DNA from: Actinopolyspora halophila DSM 43834
Lineage (GTDB): Bacteria; Actinomycetota; Actinomycetes; Mycobacteriales; Pseudonocardiaceae
Direction of reading: 5' to 3'
Assembly: GCF_000371785.1 (NCBI RefSeq)
Contig: NZ_AQUI01000002.1
Location: 4,327,352-4,391,351, forward strand
DNA: 64,000 nucleotides
The notes under the pieces were generated by a model that was given only the letters and a program-made list of their open reading frames with translations, was not told the origin of the DNA and searched no databases. The translations under genes were made by a program, and so were the position numbers. Below are positions 26,840 to 35,282 of this stretch, piece after piece. The number at the start of each line of letters is the position of its first letter. Position 1 is the stretch's first letter.

Positions 26840-27667
26840 TCAGCGCCGTTCGGGAAGCCGCTCCGCGATCAGGCGCACCAGAGAAGCGGTCCGCGCGCGC
26901 TCCGGTAACGCGCAGGACAAACCCGCTTCCACCAGCGGAGCCGCCGTCACCGAACCCACGCAGCCGAGCAGCACACCGCCGTTGACCGCCTCGTGCAACT
27001 CCGCGGAACGCCCGATCCGCTCCGCCCGCCCCAGCAGGTTCGCCGCGGCTGGGGCACTGGTGAAGGCCAGCGCGTGCACCCGGCCGTCGATCACCCGATC
27101 GATGAGGTCGTCCAGCTTCTCCGGCTCCAGGGGATCAGTCCATCGGTAGACCATCACGGCGATCACCTCCGCTCCCGCCTCCACGAGGCGTTCGCGGAAC
27201 CACGACATCGGGTCACCGTGCACCTGGACGACCACGCGCCTGCCACGCAGCTCGCGCGTCAGCAGGTGGTCCAGGACCTCACCCGCCTCCTCCGAAGGGG
27301 CGCTCCAAGCCACCTCGAGCCCGGCGCCGCGGATCGCACCCACGGCCTTGGAACCGCGCGCGAGCAGGGTCGCCGCGGACAGTCGCTCGCGCAACGCCGC
27401 CCCGTCCCCCGCGGTGTCGGCGGCCTCGAGCCATCCGCGGAACCCCACTCCCGTGGTGGCGACGACGTAGTCCACCTCGGCGGCGAGCACTTCGGCGGTG
27501 GACTCGGCCAACGCTCCGTCCCGCGGCAGCGGAACGGTGTGCATCGCGGGGGCCTGCACCACCTCCGCCCCGCGCCTGTTCAGCAACGACGCCAGTTCCT
27601 CGGCCTTGCGTTCCGCGGTCACTCCGACCGTGTAGCCGCGCAGCGGTTCCTCCGTTTTCGAACCCAC
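26840..27667 (-). CDS. Uroporphyrinogen-III synthase (HemD) family protein
   Basis: A 275-residue protein with the two-domain HemD fold: VGVTAERKAEELASLLNRRGAEVVQAPAM at the start, VDYVVATTGVGFRGWLE, and the second-domain ALAFTSAPAAANLL. HemD closes the linear tetrapyrrole hydroxymethylbilane to uroporphyrinogen III. No other haem genes are nearby, and many actinomycetes carry a second HemD-like protein outside the haem cluster, so this may be a paralogue with a regulatory or different role. GTG 27667 follows GGCGGA. It converges with the ATL gene. Confidence 0.8.
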   Translation of the reverse strand: MGSKTEEPLRGYTVGVTAERKAEELASLLNRRGAEVVQAPAMHTVPLPRDGALAESTAEVLAAEVDYVVATTGVGFRGWLEAADTAGDGAALRERLSAATLLARGSKAVGAIRGAGLEVAWSAPSEEAGEVLDHLLTRELRGRRVVVQVHGDPMSWFRERLVEAGAEVIAVMVYRWTDPLEPEKLDDLIDRVIDGRVHALAFTSAPAAANLLGRAERIGRSAELHEAVNGGVLLGCVGSVTAAPLVEAGLSCALPERARTASLVRLIAERLPERR

Positions 27668-27845
27668 TCCGCCATCTTCACACGAAAGGTCGACAAAAGT
27701 ACCGTCCCGCGGCGCGCTTTCACGAGAATCCGCCCCGAGCTCCCGCGTTCCGGCAACGGGTGCCCCTCACCCGAGCCGACCGAGCCGCCGAGATTCCGGT
27801 CCGCCGAAGTCCCGGACGGGAACTTCCAGCGAAAACCTCCGGCTC

Positions 27846-27986
27846 CAACGCAGGCGCTTTGAGCCTGAGCAGCCCGACCGACCGCGGGTTCTCAGTCACG
27901 GGTCTCGCGAGGACGGCCTCGACGTCGTGCAGGTGCCTACCCGATGTCGAGGATCGGAGCAGCGAGACCCCGACCGAGGTTCCGCC
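27846..27986 (-). repeat. Structured intergenic repeat, copy B (3' of the TIGR02569 gene)
   Basis: On the minus strand it begins GGCGGAACC at 27986, 36 nt after the TIGR02569 stop. Outer stem GCGAGACC 27962-27969 with 27901-27908 (8 bp) and inner stem GTCGAGG 27946-27952 with 27917-27923 (7 bp) match the stems of copy A with changed but still paired bases. The inner loop again holds CATCGGGTAG on this strand. Its 3' end (27846-27872) is nearly identical to that of copy A. Confidence 0.85.
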
Positions 27987-28022
27987 ACGCAACCACCCGA
28001 GCAGAGCACCGGCACAAGAGCT

Positions 28023-28829
28023 TCACAAAACTTCCAGGACCGTCTGCGAGGCGCTCTCGAGCCCCCCGAGCGAGGAGGTGCTCGCACGCGGGTGCAGCGC
28101 GTGCAACGCGAGGCGGAACAGCAGGGCCCGCAACAACATCTGGGGCCACTCCGCGAGATGCGACCACCGCTCGACTATCGCCGGGTCGGAACCTCCCCAG
28201 GCCAGCGCGTCGATCACCACCACCGCCGCTGCCCACTCCGCGGGGCGCCAGAACGGGACGAAGTCGATCAAACCGGGTGGAGCGTTGCCGGAGAACAGCA
28301 CGTTGCCGAACAGGTCGCCGTGCACCACCTGGGGGCGCAGTGCGACGTGTTTACGCGAGGCGGCCAGCACGTCGAACAGCCGCCCGCCCTTCTCCGGGGA
28401 CAGCGACATGTGCGCCTCGCCCCAGGCCATTCGGTCGGCGAGCGCGTAGATGTCCTGGCGGGAATCCACGAAACGCGGTTTGTCCAGGCGGCTGGTCGCG
28501 GTGTGCAGCCGCAGCGACATCGCGACGACCTCGTCGTGTCGCGGTTCGGGCCGCCCGACGAGATCACGCCGCGCGGACCATCCGGAAACCACCCACCTGC
28601 CGTCGGTGGACCGCAGCGGCCGCGCCAGACGCGTCTCCTCCGGCGCCAGCGTGTCCAACACCCGCGCCACCCAAGCGGCCTCGGCCGTGTTCGCCGCGAG
28701 CTTGAGCAGCACTCCGTCCTCTTCGCCGCAACGCCAGGCGAGTCCGCCCTCCAGCAGTTCGACCCCCTCCCCACGCGCACCGAACGCGGCGCGCACATGG
28801 GTCGGGGGTGGCTCGGCCGTAGCACTCAC
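28023..28829 (-). CDS. TIGR02569 family phosphotransferase-like protein
   Basis: A 268-residue protein of the actinobacterial TIGR02569 family. It has an aminoglycoside-phosphotransferase-like layout: VVHGDLFGNVLF carries the catalytic-loop aspartate and asparagine, followed by GLIDFVPFWRPAEWAAAVVVID with the metal-binding aspartate. Substrate unknown. GTG 28829 is the start. The M. tuberculosis equivalent (Rv3205c) sits next to moeZ as here, and the two genes point the same way with about 200 bases between them. Confidence 0.85.
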   Translation of the reverse strand: MSATAEPPPTHVRAAFGARGEGVELLEGGLAWRCGEEDGVLLKLAANTAEAAWVARVLDTLAPEETRLARPLRSTDGRWVVSGWSARRDLVGRPEPRHDEVVAMSLRLHTATSRLDKPRFVDSRQDIYALADRMAWGEAHMSLSPEKGGRLFDVLAASRKHVALRPQVVHGDLFGNVLFSGNAPPGLIDFVPFWRPAEWAAAVVVIDALAWGGSDPAIVERWSHLAEWPQMLLRALLFRLALHALHPRASTSSLGGLESASQTVLEVL

Positions 28830-28977
28830 GTGCGAGACGCTACCCGCAACGATGACGATCAAGTCGCAGACGCTCCGGGAGAGGTCGAGATCTGGAGCGA
28901 TCAAGGTGACACGCGGGCCCCGACCGGATTTCGCACCGGGTGGGCCACGGGCCTTGCGCGGTCGATCCCGGACCGGG

Positions 28978-29007
28978 ACGTTCCGGCCCGGGACCGGACC
29001 GGAACGT
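28978..29007 (-). terminator. Hairpin downstream of moeZ
   Basis: Arms 28978-28986 (ACGTTCCGG) and 28999-29007 form a 9-bp stem around a 12-base GC-rich loop, 23 nt after the moeZ stop. No T-run. It probably ends the moeZ transcript. Confidence 0.55.
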
Positions 29008-29029
29008 GCCGGTGTTCCACGAACCCCGA

Positions 29030-30232
29030 TCAGTAGGTCGGCAGGTCCGTGTCGACCTGGTTCGCCCAGCCGAGCACACCGCCACCGACGTGAACGGCAT
29101 CCGAGAAACCCGCCTTGTGCAGCGCGGAAAGCGCCTCGGCCGAGCGTCCGCCCGACTTGCAGTGCAGCACGATCTGCCGGTCCTGCGGCAGTTCGGCCAG
29201 TGCCTCACCGGACAGGATCCGGTCCTTGGGGATCAGCTTCGAACCGTCGATGTGCACGATCTCGTACTCGTGCGGCTCCCTGACGTCGACCAGCTCGAAC
29301 TTCTCGTCCGAGTCGAACTTGTCCTTCAGCTCCTGCGGAGTGATGGTGCTGTCCGCGGCGGCCTGCTGCGCGTCGTCCGAGACGACTCCGCAGAAGCTCT
29401 CGTAGTCGATGAGCTCGGTGACCTTGTCCGCGTTCGGATCCTTGCGGATCTTGACCGTGCGGTAGCTCATCTCCAGCGCGTCGTAGATCATCAGCCTGCC
29501 GAGCAGGGTTTCACCGATTCCGACGATGAGCTTGATCGCCTCGTTGACCATGATCGAGCCGATCGAGGCGCAGAGGACTCCGAGCACACCGCCCTCGGCG
29601 CACGACGGCACCATTCCCGGCGGCGGGGGCTCCGGGTAGAGGTCGCGGTAGTTCGGCCCGTAGGTCTCCCAGAAAACGCTCGCCTGGCCCTCGAACCGGA
29701 AGATCGAACCCCAGACGTAGGGCTTGCCCTGCAGCACCGCGGCGTCGTTGACCAGATAACGAGTCGCGAAGTTGTCGGTGCCGTCGAGGATCAGATCGTA
29801 GTCGGCGAAGATGCCGAGCGCGTTGTCCGAGGTCAGATGGGTCTGGTGCAGATTGACCTGAACGAACGGGTTGACATCGGCGATCGAGTCCCGCGCGGAC
29901 TCTGCCTTGGAACGCCCCAGGTCGGACTGACCGTGGATGATCTGGCGGTGCAGGTTCGACTCGTCGACCTCGTCGAACTCGACGATCCCGAGGGTGCCCA
30001 CACCCGCGGCGGCCAGGTACATCAGCGCGGGGCTGCCGAGCCCGCCCGCACCGATGACCAGCACCTTGGCGTTCTTCAGGCGCTTCTGACCCTCCATCCC
30101 GACGTCCGGGATGATCAGGTGCCTGCTGTAGCGCGCGACCTCGTCCTTGGTCAGCTCCGCGGCGGGCTCCACCAGCGGCGGGAGCACCGTCCCGCTACCG
30201 GCGGCCCCCTGAGGGGATGTGTTGCCGGTCAT
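29030..30232 (-). CDS. moeZ: MoeZ: adenylyltransferase/sulfurtransferase
   Basis: A 400-residue two-domain protein. The N-terminal E1-like ThiF/MoeB domain has the nucleotide loop VIGAGGLGSP, DEVDESNLHRQ and DGTDNFATRYL. The C-terminal rhodanese domain has the active cysteine in VLHCKSGGRSAEA. MoeZ adenylates and then thiocarboxylates small sulfur-carrier proteins such as MoaD, CysO and ThiS in molybdopterin, cysteine and thiamine synthesis. ATG 30232 follows AGGAGGAG by six bases. It sits between the DUF3152 and TIGR02569 genes, as in mycobacteria. Confidence 0.94.
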   Translation of the reverse strand: MTGNTSPQGAAGSGTVLPPLVEPAAELTKDEVARYSRHLIIPDVGMEGQKRLKNAKVLVIGAGGLGSPALMYLAAAGVGTLGIVEFDEVDESNLHRQIIHGQSDLGRSKAESARDSIADVNPFVQVNLHQTHLTSDNALGIFADYDLILDGTDNFATRYLVNDAAVLQGKPYVWGSIFRFEGQASVFWETYGPNYRDLYPEPPPPGMVPSCAEGGVLGVLCASIGSIMVNEAIKLIVGIGETLLGRLMIYDALEMSYRTVKIRKDPNADKVTELIDYESFCGVVSDDAQQAAADSTITPQELKDKFDSDEKFELVDVREPHEYEIVHIDGSKLIPKDRILSGEALAELPQDRQIVLHCKSGGRSAEALSALHKAGFSDAVHVGGGVLGWANQVDTDLPTY

Positions 30233-30403
30233 CTCCCAGCTCCTCCTGCGTTGCCTGGATATGCGTTGACGTGCGGCGGCCACGGCGTGCCGACCGGTAC
30301 GGCCTTCACAGCCCGCCTACCGCGCGCCACCACATCGTGTAACGCAAGCCTGGCCGATGGTCTTCCACGTCCCAAGCTGCTCCCACGAACTGGGACGAGT
30401 TCT

Positions 30404-31384
30404 CTACCGGCCCGCCTTGTTCCCCAGCGGGAACGGCCACGCGTTCGGCTTGCACACGAAACCGTTGGACGGAATCTCGGTGCCCTGGGAAACTCGTTCG
30501 TTCAGGTCGTGCAGTTCGTCGTTCGAGACGCTGAAGGTCTGCTGCATCATCACGGGAGCGAGCTGCCCCTGGGCCGGACATCCCACATGGCCGTTCCCGA
30601 AGAAGTGCCCGACCTCGTGATTGACGACATACCGCCGGTAGGTCCCGATGTCCCCGTCGAAGGAGACGGCGCCCCGCACCCAGCGTGCGGCGCTGATGTA
30701 GACGCGCTCGTCGATTCGGCAGGAGGCGTCGTAGGGCAGTCCGTTGCCGTATCCGCACACCTGCCTGGCGGTGTTCCTGCTGACCAGCGTGACCCGCAGG
30801 TCCGGCCGGGGCCCGTTGGGACCGACCCGACGCAGCGATATACCGCCCGCGCGGGGATTGGTCCAGCTGCGCGGATCGGCCAGGGTCTGTTCGGTAAGCC
30901 TGGCGAAGGTGTCGTTTCCCTCGATCAGCTCAACACCGGTCTCCGTCTCGACGGTGTACTTGTAGAGCTGTCCCGAGCCGACCGGATCCGTTTCCCCCGG
31001 CACGACCTCGAAAGTCCCCGATCCCGACTTCGGGATCGGCGCACCGGGAGGCAGTTCGGGAGATTTCATCCGGGAGTCGTACTCACCGCCCTTCTCCCCC
31101 TCCTCGACCACGGGAGCGGTGTCGTTCTCCGTCGTCCTGCCCGCCGATTCCACCGCACCTCCCCCTTGCTGGGACCGCTCCGGCACCCCGGCGACGGCGA
31201 AGACGGTGACCACCAGCAGCACCGGGACCGCGTAGATGCCCCAGCCGTAACGCAGCAACCCCCTCTTCCGGCGGCTCCTGCCGGAGCGTCGGCTTCCGCC
31301 GCCCTCGGGGCGTCGCTCGGGGCTCGGATACCAGGACGCCGCGAGCGGATCCCCCCGGTGCCGACCGCCTTCCCCGGATTCCAC
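30404..31384 (-). CDS. DUF3152 membrane-anchored metzincin-like protein
   Basis: A 326-residue protein. A basic cytoplasmic N-terminus with about 45 residues precedes one transmembrane helix (about 50-68, YAVPVLLVVTVFAVAGV), a linker, and a DUF3152 domain with HEVGHFFGNGHVGC, an HExxHxxxxxH zinc motif, followed by a late methionine turn-like VMMQQTF. This is a predicted extracellular zinc protease; the substrate is unknown. GTG 31384 follows GAGGAG closely. The M. tuberculosis relative (Rv3207c) has the same neighbours. A structured repeat (copy C) lies 119 bases upstream. Confidence 0.88.
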   Translation of the reverse strand: MESGEGGRHRGDPLAASWYPSPERRPEGGGSRRSGRSRRKRGLLRYGWGIYAVPVLLVVTVFAVAGVPERSQQGGGAVESAGRTTENDTAPVVEEGEKGGEYDSRMKSPELPPGAPIPKSGSGTFEVVPGETDPVGSGQLYKYTVETETGVELIEGNDTFARLTEQTLADPRSWTNPRAGGISLRRVGPNGPRPDLRVTLVSRNTARQVCGYGNGLPYDASCRIDERVYISAARWVRGAVSFDGDIGTYRRYVVNHEVGHFFGNGHVGCPAQGQLAPVMMQQTFSVSNDELHDLNERVSQGTEIPSNGFVCKPNAWPFPLGNKAGR

Positions 31385-31502
31385 TGATCTCCTCGAATCC
31401 CTACCGACTCACTGGTGCTCTTTCCTGCCGTGTCGACGACCGGTGTGGTGCTCCCGGCATCGGCAGCGCCGCGAGGCCCCACCGCGCGGCCCGCGCCTTC
31501 CA

Positions 31503-31604
31503 CGGGTTCTCCCCCGTCGCGCTCTCGAGAGGACGGCTCCGACGTCCTGTAGAACGCTACCCGATGTCGGGAGCCTCGCAGCGCGAGTCGACGGGAGGTT
31601 CCGC
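31503..31604 (-). repeat. Structured intergenic repeat, copy C (upstream of the DUF3152 gene)
   Basis: Inner arms 31566-31575 (GTCGGGAGCC) and 31535-31543 pair with one bulge. An outer 7-bp stem joins 31513-31519 with 31589-31595. The GTAG/CTAC mini-hairpin and CATCGGGTAG loop are conserved. The middle stem is imperfect compared with copies A and B. Unlike the other copies it does not follow a recognisable gene end: it lies in the divergent region between the DUF3152 gene and a TetR gene. Confidence 0.8.
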
Positions 31605-31700
31605 TCGGCGACCACCTACGACAACCCGAACGGCGAACCTCGCTCGGCGCACCGTTCAACCGAGCGGCCCGCCGAGCGCTTCCGTGGCCTCCAGGTTGCC

Positions 31701-31736
31701 ACAGTACGCAACTTGATCAGCGAATGCGGGTACTGT
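31701..31736. promoter_or_regulatory. Inverted repeat in the DUF3152/TetR divergent region
   Basis: ACAGTAC (31701-31707) is repeated as its exact complement at 31730-31736, 22 bases apart. A TTGATC box lies between the arms. The distance is long for one TetR dimer but could loop or mark two half-operators. Candidate site for the TetR regulator at 31909. Confidence 0.35.
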
Positions 31737-31908
31737 CCGTAGCCGGGCGTGGCGCGCGACGACCGAGCCCGTGCGGTGCGGATTCCGCATTCCTCGGCGG
31801 TCGATGAGCAGGTAAACAGCACAAACTCTCTACCGGCAAGTAAAGTTGGGTGGCCCGTACCGCACGACGACCCGACCGGAACCAGCATCATTCGGTGGAG
31901 GCTTAGAG

Positions 31909-32544
31909 ATGACCGAGACCGCGCAGCAGAGCACCGACCAGCCCAATCGCGGGGTCCGACTTCCGCGTGACGCACGAAGGGCGCAGCTGCTCTCCGCGGC
32001 TCAGGACGTGTTCGTGGCCAATGGTTACCACGCCGCGGCGATGGACGACATCGCCGACCGCGCGGGCGTCAGCAAACCCGTGCTCTACCAGCACTTCCCC
32101 GGCAAGCTCGAGTTGTACCTCGCTCTGCTGGAAACCCACGGAACCGAGCTGGTCGATCGGGTGCGCGAAGCCATCGAGTCCAATCCCGACAACAAACAAC
32201 GCGTACGAGCCGCCGTGGGCGCGCTCTACGAGTTCGTCGACCGGGAGGACCAGGCGTTCCGGCTGGTGTTCGAGTCCGACCTCCGGGGGGAGCCCGCAGT
32301 GGAACGCGCCGTCGAGCAGGCCTCCTCGGGCTGCATCGACGCGGTGGCCGAGGCCGTAACGGCGGACGCCGGACTCGACCACGAACGGGCGAGGCTGCTC
32401 GCCGTGGGACTGGTCGGGCTGAGCCAGGTGACCGCCAGGGACTGGTTGGACGGGGAGAACTCCATCTCCCGCGAGGAGGCCGTGAACCTCATGTCCACCC
32501 TGGCTTGGAAGGGACTGGCCGGCTTCCCGATGCAGCAGGGCTGA
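31909..32544 (+). CDS. TetR family transcriptional regulator (Rv3208-like)
   Basis: A 211-residue TetR regulator. The helix-turn-helix MDDIADRAGVSKPVLYQHF is at about residues 44-62, preceded by RRAQLLSAAQDVFVANGYHA. The C-terminal ligand domain is mostly helical. ATG 31909 lies eight bases after GGTGGAGG. It stands divergent to the DUF3152 gene. In M. tuberculosis a TetR gene (Rv3208) occupies the same site. Ligand and regulon are unknown; autoregulation is likely from position. Confidence 0.9.
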   Translation: MTETAQQSTDQPNRGVRLPRDARRAQLLSAAQDVFVANGYHAAAMDDIADRAGVSKPVLYQHFPGKLELYLALLETHGTELVDRVREAIESNPDNKQRVRAAVGALYEFVDREDQAFRLVFESDLRGEPAVERAVEQASSGCIDAVAEAVTADAGLDHERARLLAVGLVGLSQVTARDWLDGENSISREEAVNLMSTLAWKGLAGFPMQQG

Positions 32545-32746
32545 CTCCGCCCGCTGCCGCGCACGAGCGGGACGGGGTCCCGGACCGGTGGGCGCGGTCC
32601 CGGCGTCTCGCGAAGAAGCTCCGCGACGAGACCGGACGGGAGCGCCGACGGTCGTCGGGACGAACCACGGAGTTTTCCGGCAACTCCCCGCGGAGGACAT
32701 CGGCTCGGAAGGGGCCCGGCCCGCCGTCGTCGCCCCCTGCCCGACC

Positions 32747-33106
32747 TCACCGGCTACGCTTCTTACCTCCGACCGGAACCAGCGGGGTGGAGGCACAACG
32801 GCATTCGGCCTCGGGAACGGCCACCACGCTTATGGTCGGCCCGTGCAGCAGTCCGGTCGTGATCGTCTCACCGGAGTGGGCGTACTTGACCCACTGGTCC
32901 CACTCGTCGTCGAACGCGACCTCCTCCTCGGACCTGCCCATCGCGGCACGCAGCGTGCTCGCCAGCCACTGCGCCACTTCGTCGGGACTGTGCAGGATCT
33001 CCACCGCGTCGAGACGGGACAACCGCTCGTGCGCGGGCATGGCCTGATTGAGCGGCGTGTCCTCGACATAGCCGTGGTGGTGGATGCTGTTGGTGTGCTG
33101 TCCCAC
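32747..33106 (-). CDS. Hypothetical protein, 119 aa
   Basis: A protein beginning MGQHTNSIHHHG from GTG 33106, after AAAGGACCT. It has a helical region (LDAVEILHSPDEVAQWLASTLRAAMG), an acidic DDEWDQWVKYA segment, and a beta-rich C-terminal half with VVAVPEAECRC. No transmembrane region. I do not recognise the family; coding composition and the ribosome site support a real gene. It converges with the TetR gene. Confidence 0.6.
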   Translation of the reverse strand: MGQHTNSIHHHGYVEDTPLNQAMPAHERLSRLDAVEILHSPDEVAQWLASTLRAAMGRSEEEVAFDDEWDQWVKYAHSGETITTGLLHGPTISVVAVPEAECRCASTPLVPVGGKKRSR

Positions 33107-33306
33107 GGAGGTCCTTTCGTCCGGATGGTTCCCGTCACGGCGAGACGCACGGTTTCCGGAACGGGAACGAAGAACCGTCCCGCCGTGATATGCCGCCTCC
33201 GGTCACAGTACCGAACTCGAGAGGGACCGCGGCTCGGTTGTCGTGGGTGATTCCGTGGTTGGACCTCTCGCGGACTCCGGCTCCGGGCAGACCCGGGAGC
33301 GGGTAG

Positions 33307-33331
33307 CCGCGAGCGGCTTCGCCGCTCGCGG
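33307..33331 (-). terminator. Strong 10-bp hairpin downstream of the alpha/beta hydrolase gene
   Basis: CCGCGAGCGG (33307-33316) and its exact complement (33322-33331) enclose CTTCG, about 67 nt past the hydrolase stop. It is very stable and has no T-run. The flanking sequence on the minus strand (TCCGCGAGAGGTC near 33265) is reminiscent of one arm of the structured repeat, but the conserved loop is missing. Confidence 0.55.
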
Positions 33332-33397
33332 GACGACCGGGTCCCCGACCTCGGACACGGCACGTGGGAACCCGGTCGCACCGACCGCGGGAGAGGA

Positions 33398-34309
33398 TCA
33401 CTCCAGCGCGGAACGCGTGACGTCGGCTATCCGGCCGGTCACCTCCTCCGCCCGCTCCATGGGAAGCATGTGGCCAGCGCCCGCGTACACGAAGAAACCG
33501 GCGTGCGGAAGCCGCTCGGACATGACCCTGGCGTGCGGCAGCGGGCAGAGCCGGTCGGCGAGCCCGGCCAACACCACGGTGGGTACCCTGGGCAACTCGT
33601 CCAGGGCATCGCCGCGCTCGTGCTCGGCCAACGACTCGCGGAACCCCGCGAAACTGGCCGGATGACACCTGGCGACCCACTCGGCGCTCCTGGCCACGTC
33701 ACCGCCCGAGGCACCGCTGCCGAACAGCAGCCACCGCAGCCCCGGACGCATCCACGCGGAGCGGTCGCCGACCCTGCCGCGCTCCGAACGGGCCAGCACG
33801 GAGCGGAGCTTGCGCTCCCCCGCGTTGAACACGGCCGCGACCGGGCCCGGCAATCCGAGGTCGGGGGCCACCAGGCCGCCGCTCGACGTGGCGACCAGGG
33901 CCATGCCCCGCACTCGCTCCGCCATGAGACGGGGGTGTCGTTCGGCCAGGGCCATGATCGTCATTCCGCCCATCGAGTGACCGGCGAGCACCACGGGCCC
34001 GACGGGAGCCCTCTCCGCGATCAGCTCCGCCACGTCGTCCGCGCAGCGCGCGATCTCGGCCGTTCCACGCGGGGCGGGGTCCGAGTCACCGTGGCCGCGG
34101 TGATCGAACCGCACCACCCGCACCGAGCTCCCGACCGAACCGGGCAGGTCCGCCATCACCCGGTCCCAGGTGCGCCTGCTCAACGTCCAGCCGTGGACGA
34201 GCAGCACCGTGATCGGGGCGTTCGGGTCACCGCTCTCGTCCACGGCGAGCTCGACCCCGTCCGAGGTGGTCAGCGTGCTCTCCGCACGCTCCTGCTGTCC
34301 GAGAGTCAC
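33398..34309 (-). CDS. Alpha/beta hydrolase
   Basis: A 303-residue alpha/beta-fold hydrolase with the oxyanion region LLVHGWTLS, DHRGHGDSD, the nucleophile elbow GHSMGG, the acid in GLADRLCPLPHA and the late histidine in GAGHMLPMER. GTG 34309 is chosen because it overlaps the upstream diiron-oxygenase stop as GTGA; a GTG at 34333 would add eight residues. The coupling suggests it acts in the same pathway as the oxygenase, perhaps on an ester or acyl product. Substrate unknown. Confidence 0.88.
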   Translation of the reverse strand: MTLGQQERAESTLTTSDGVELAVDESGDPNAPITVLLVHGWTLSRRTWDRVMADLPGSVGSSVRVVRFDHRGHGDSDPAPRGTAEIARCADDVAELIAERAPVGPVVLAGHSMGGMTIMALAERHPRLMAERVRGMALVATSSGGLVAPDLGLPGPVAAVFNAGERKLRSVLARSERGRVGDRSAWMRPGLRWLLFGSGASGGDVARSAEWVARCHPASFAGFRESLAEHERGDALDELPRVPTVVLAGLADRLCPLPHARVMSERLPHAGFFVYAGAGHMLPMERAEEVTGRIADVTRSALE

Positions 34310-35205
34310 CGGATCAACCCCGCTTTCCGCCACAACGGCATTCCGGGGCCACCTATCAGACCCGCATCGTCGAGAAAGGTCATGATCTTCTCACCGCTCC
34401 ACCGGATGGTCTCCCGCCAGTGCGGGTTCTCCATTGCCACCCGGTAGGCGGTCCTGGGACGCAACCCCACAGCCTTGTAGACCCTCGGGTTGATCAGTGC
34501 CTTGACGATGGCGAAACCGACCAACGAGGTCATGAACTGGTGGTGGGCGCGCTCGGCCGGGCCGCACTCGCGCATCCCCCTGGTCACTTCCTCCCTGGCG
34601 AAGGTGACGTGCCGCGCCTCCTCCATGACGTGAATGCGGTTGACCATCCGCACCAGCGGCTGCACCTGCTCGTCGTACATCTGATCACGCTGTATCCGGT
34701 CGAGGATCTCCTCGGCGACGAGTATGGAGGCGTACGCCGAGGGCCCCTTCAGCACGGCAGGCAGGATCCTGCCGCCCTGGTGCAGAACGCGGACCGGCCC
34801 GTAAGCGGGTGCCCCGATCCGATCACAGGCCTTCGCGAACATGGTGGAGTGCCTGCACTCGTCCGCGACCTCGGTCAGCGCGTACTGGGCGTGGTTGGTG
34901 CGCGGATCGCGGTGGTAGAAGTCCTTGAGCAGCATCTGCATGAGCAGCACTTCGAACCAGAGGCCGTTCGAGGCGATGCTCGCGAACTCGTGCTTGGTCA
35001 GCTCGATGCGCTGCTGTTCGGTGAGTTGTTCCCACAACCTGGTTCCGTACAGCGTGCTCCGGTGGAACGGGAGGTAGGGCTTGTCCTCCGCGAGCGGGGC
35101 ATCCCAGTCGATGTCCACCTCAGGGTCGTAGCTGTTCTTGGCCGAGGACTTCAGCAGCCGTGAAGCGGTTCTTTCCCGGTCGTTGACCTGGAGAGTCTTG
35201 GTCAT
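34306..35205 (-). CDS. AurF-like diiron oxygenase
   Basis: A 299-residue ferritin-like protein of the AurF/DUF4873-linked diiron oxygenase family. Probable iron ligands lie in KHEFASIA, VADECRHS, VAEEILD and MEEARHVTF, giving the expected helix-borne E and ExxH pairs. AurF enzymes oxidise amines or related substrates. It starts at ATG 35205, opposite a TetR gene, with a double palindrome between them. The hydrolase that follows is translationally coupled, and the DUF4873 protein lies beyond the TetR gene; AurF-like and DUF4873 proteins are often neighbours in actinomycetes. Confidence 0.88.
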   Translation of the reverse strand: MTKTLQVNDRERTASRLLKSSAKNSYDPEVDIDWDAPLAEDKPYLPFHRSTLYGTRLWEQLTEQQRIELTKHEFASIASNGLWFEVLLMQMLLKDFYHRDPRTNHAQYALTEVADECRHSTMFAKACDRIGAPAYGPVRVLHQGGRILPAVLKGPSAYASILVAEEILDRIQRDQMYDEQVQPLVRMVNRIHVMEEARHVTFAREEVTRGMRECGPAERAHHQFMTSLVGFAIVKALINPRVYKAVGLRPRTAYRVAMENPHWRETIRWSGEKIMTFLDDAGLIGGPGMPLWRKAGLIR

Positions 35206-35251
35206 GATCGCTGATCACCCTTCCGGGGGGCGCCCGTGCCGAACATTGCGT

Positions 35252-35282
35252 GTTACCACAAGTAACAGCTACCTTGAGTAGC
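35252..35282. promoter_or_regulatory. Double palindromic operator between the diiron oxygenase and TetR genes
   Basis: GTTAC-N5-GTAAC (35252-35266, extendable by one base at each end) is followed after one base by GCTAC-N5-GTAGC (35268-35282). Both share the GNTAC-N5-GTANC pattern and their centres are 16 bp apart. The second abuts the GTG of the TetR gene. Two adjacent dyads in a divergent TetR intergenic region are a textbook operator layout; binding is inferred. Confidence 0.75.

Noticed and set aside
33240-33335. Possible further copy of the structured repeat after the alpha/beta hydrolase gene
   Set aside because: A CGCGAGAGG-type arm and a strong hairpin are present, but the conserved ATCGGGTAGC loop and the GGCGGAA start are missing and the distance from the stop does not fit. 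Listed only as a terminator-like hairpin.
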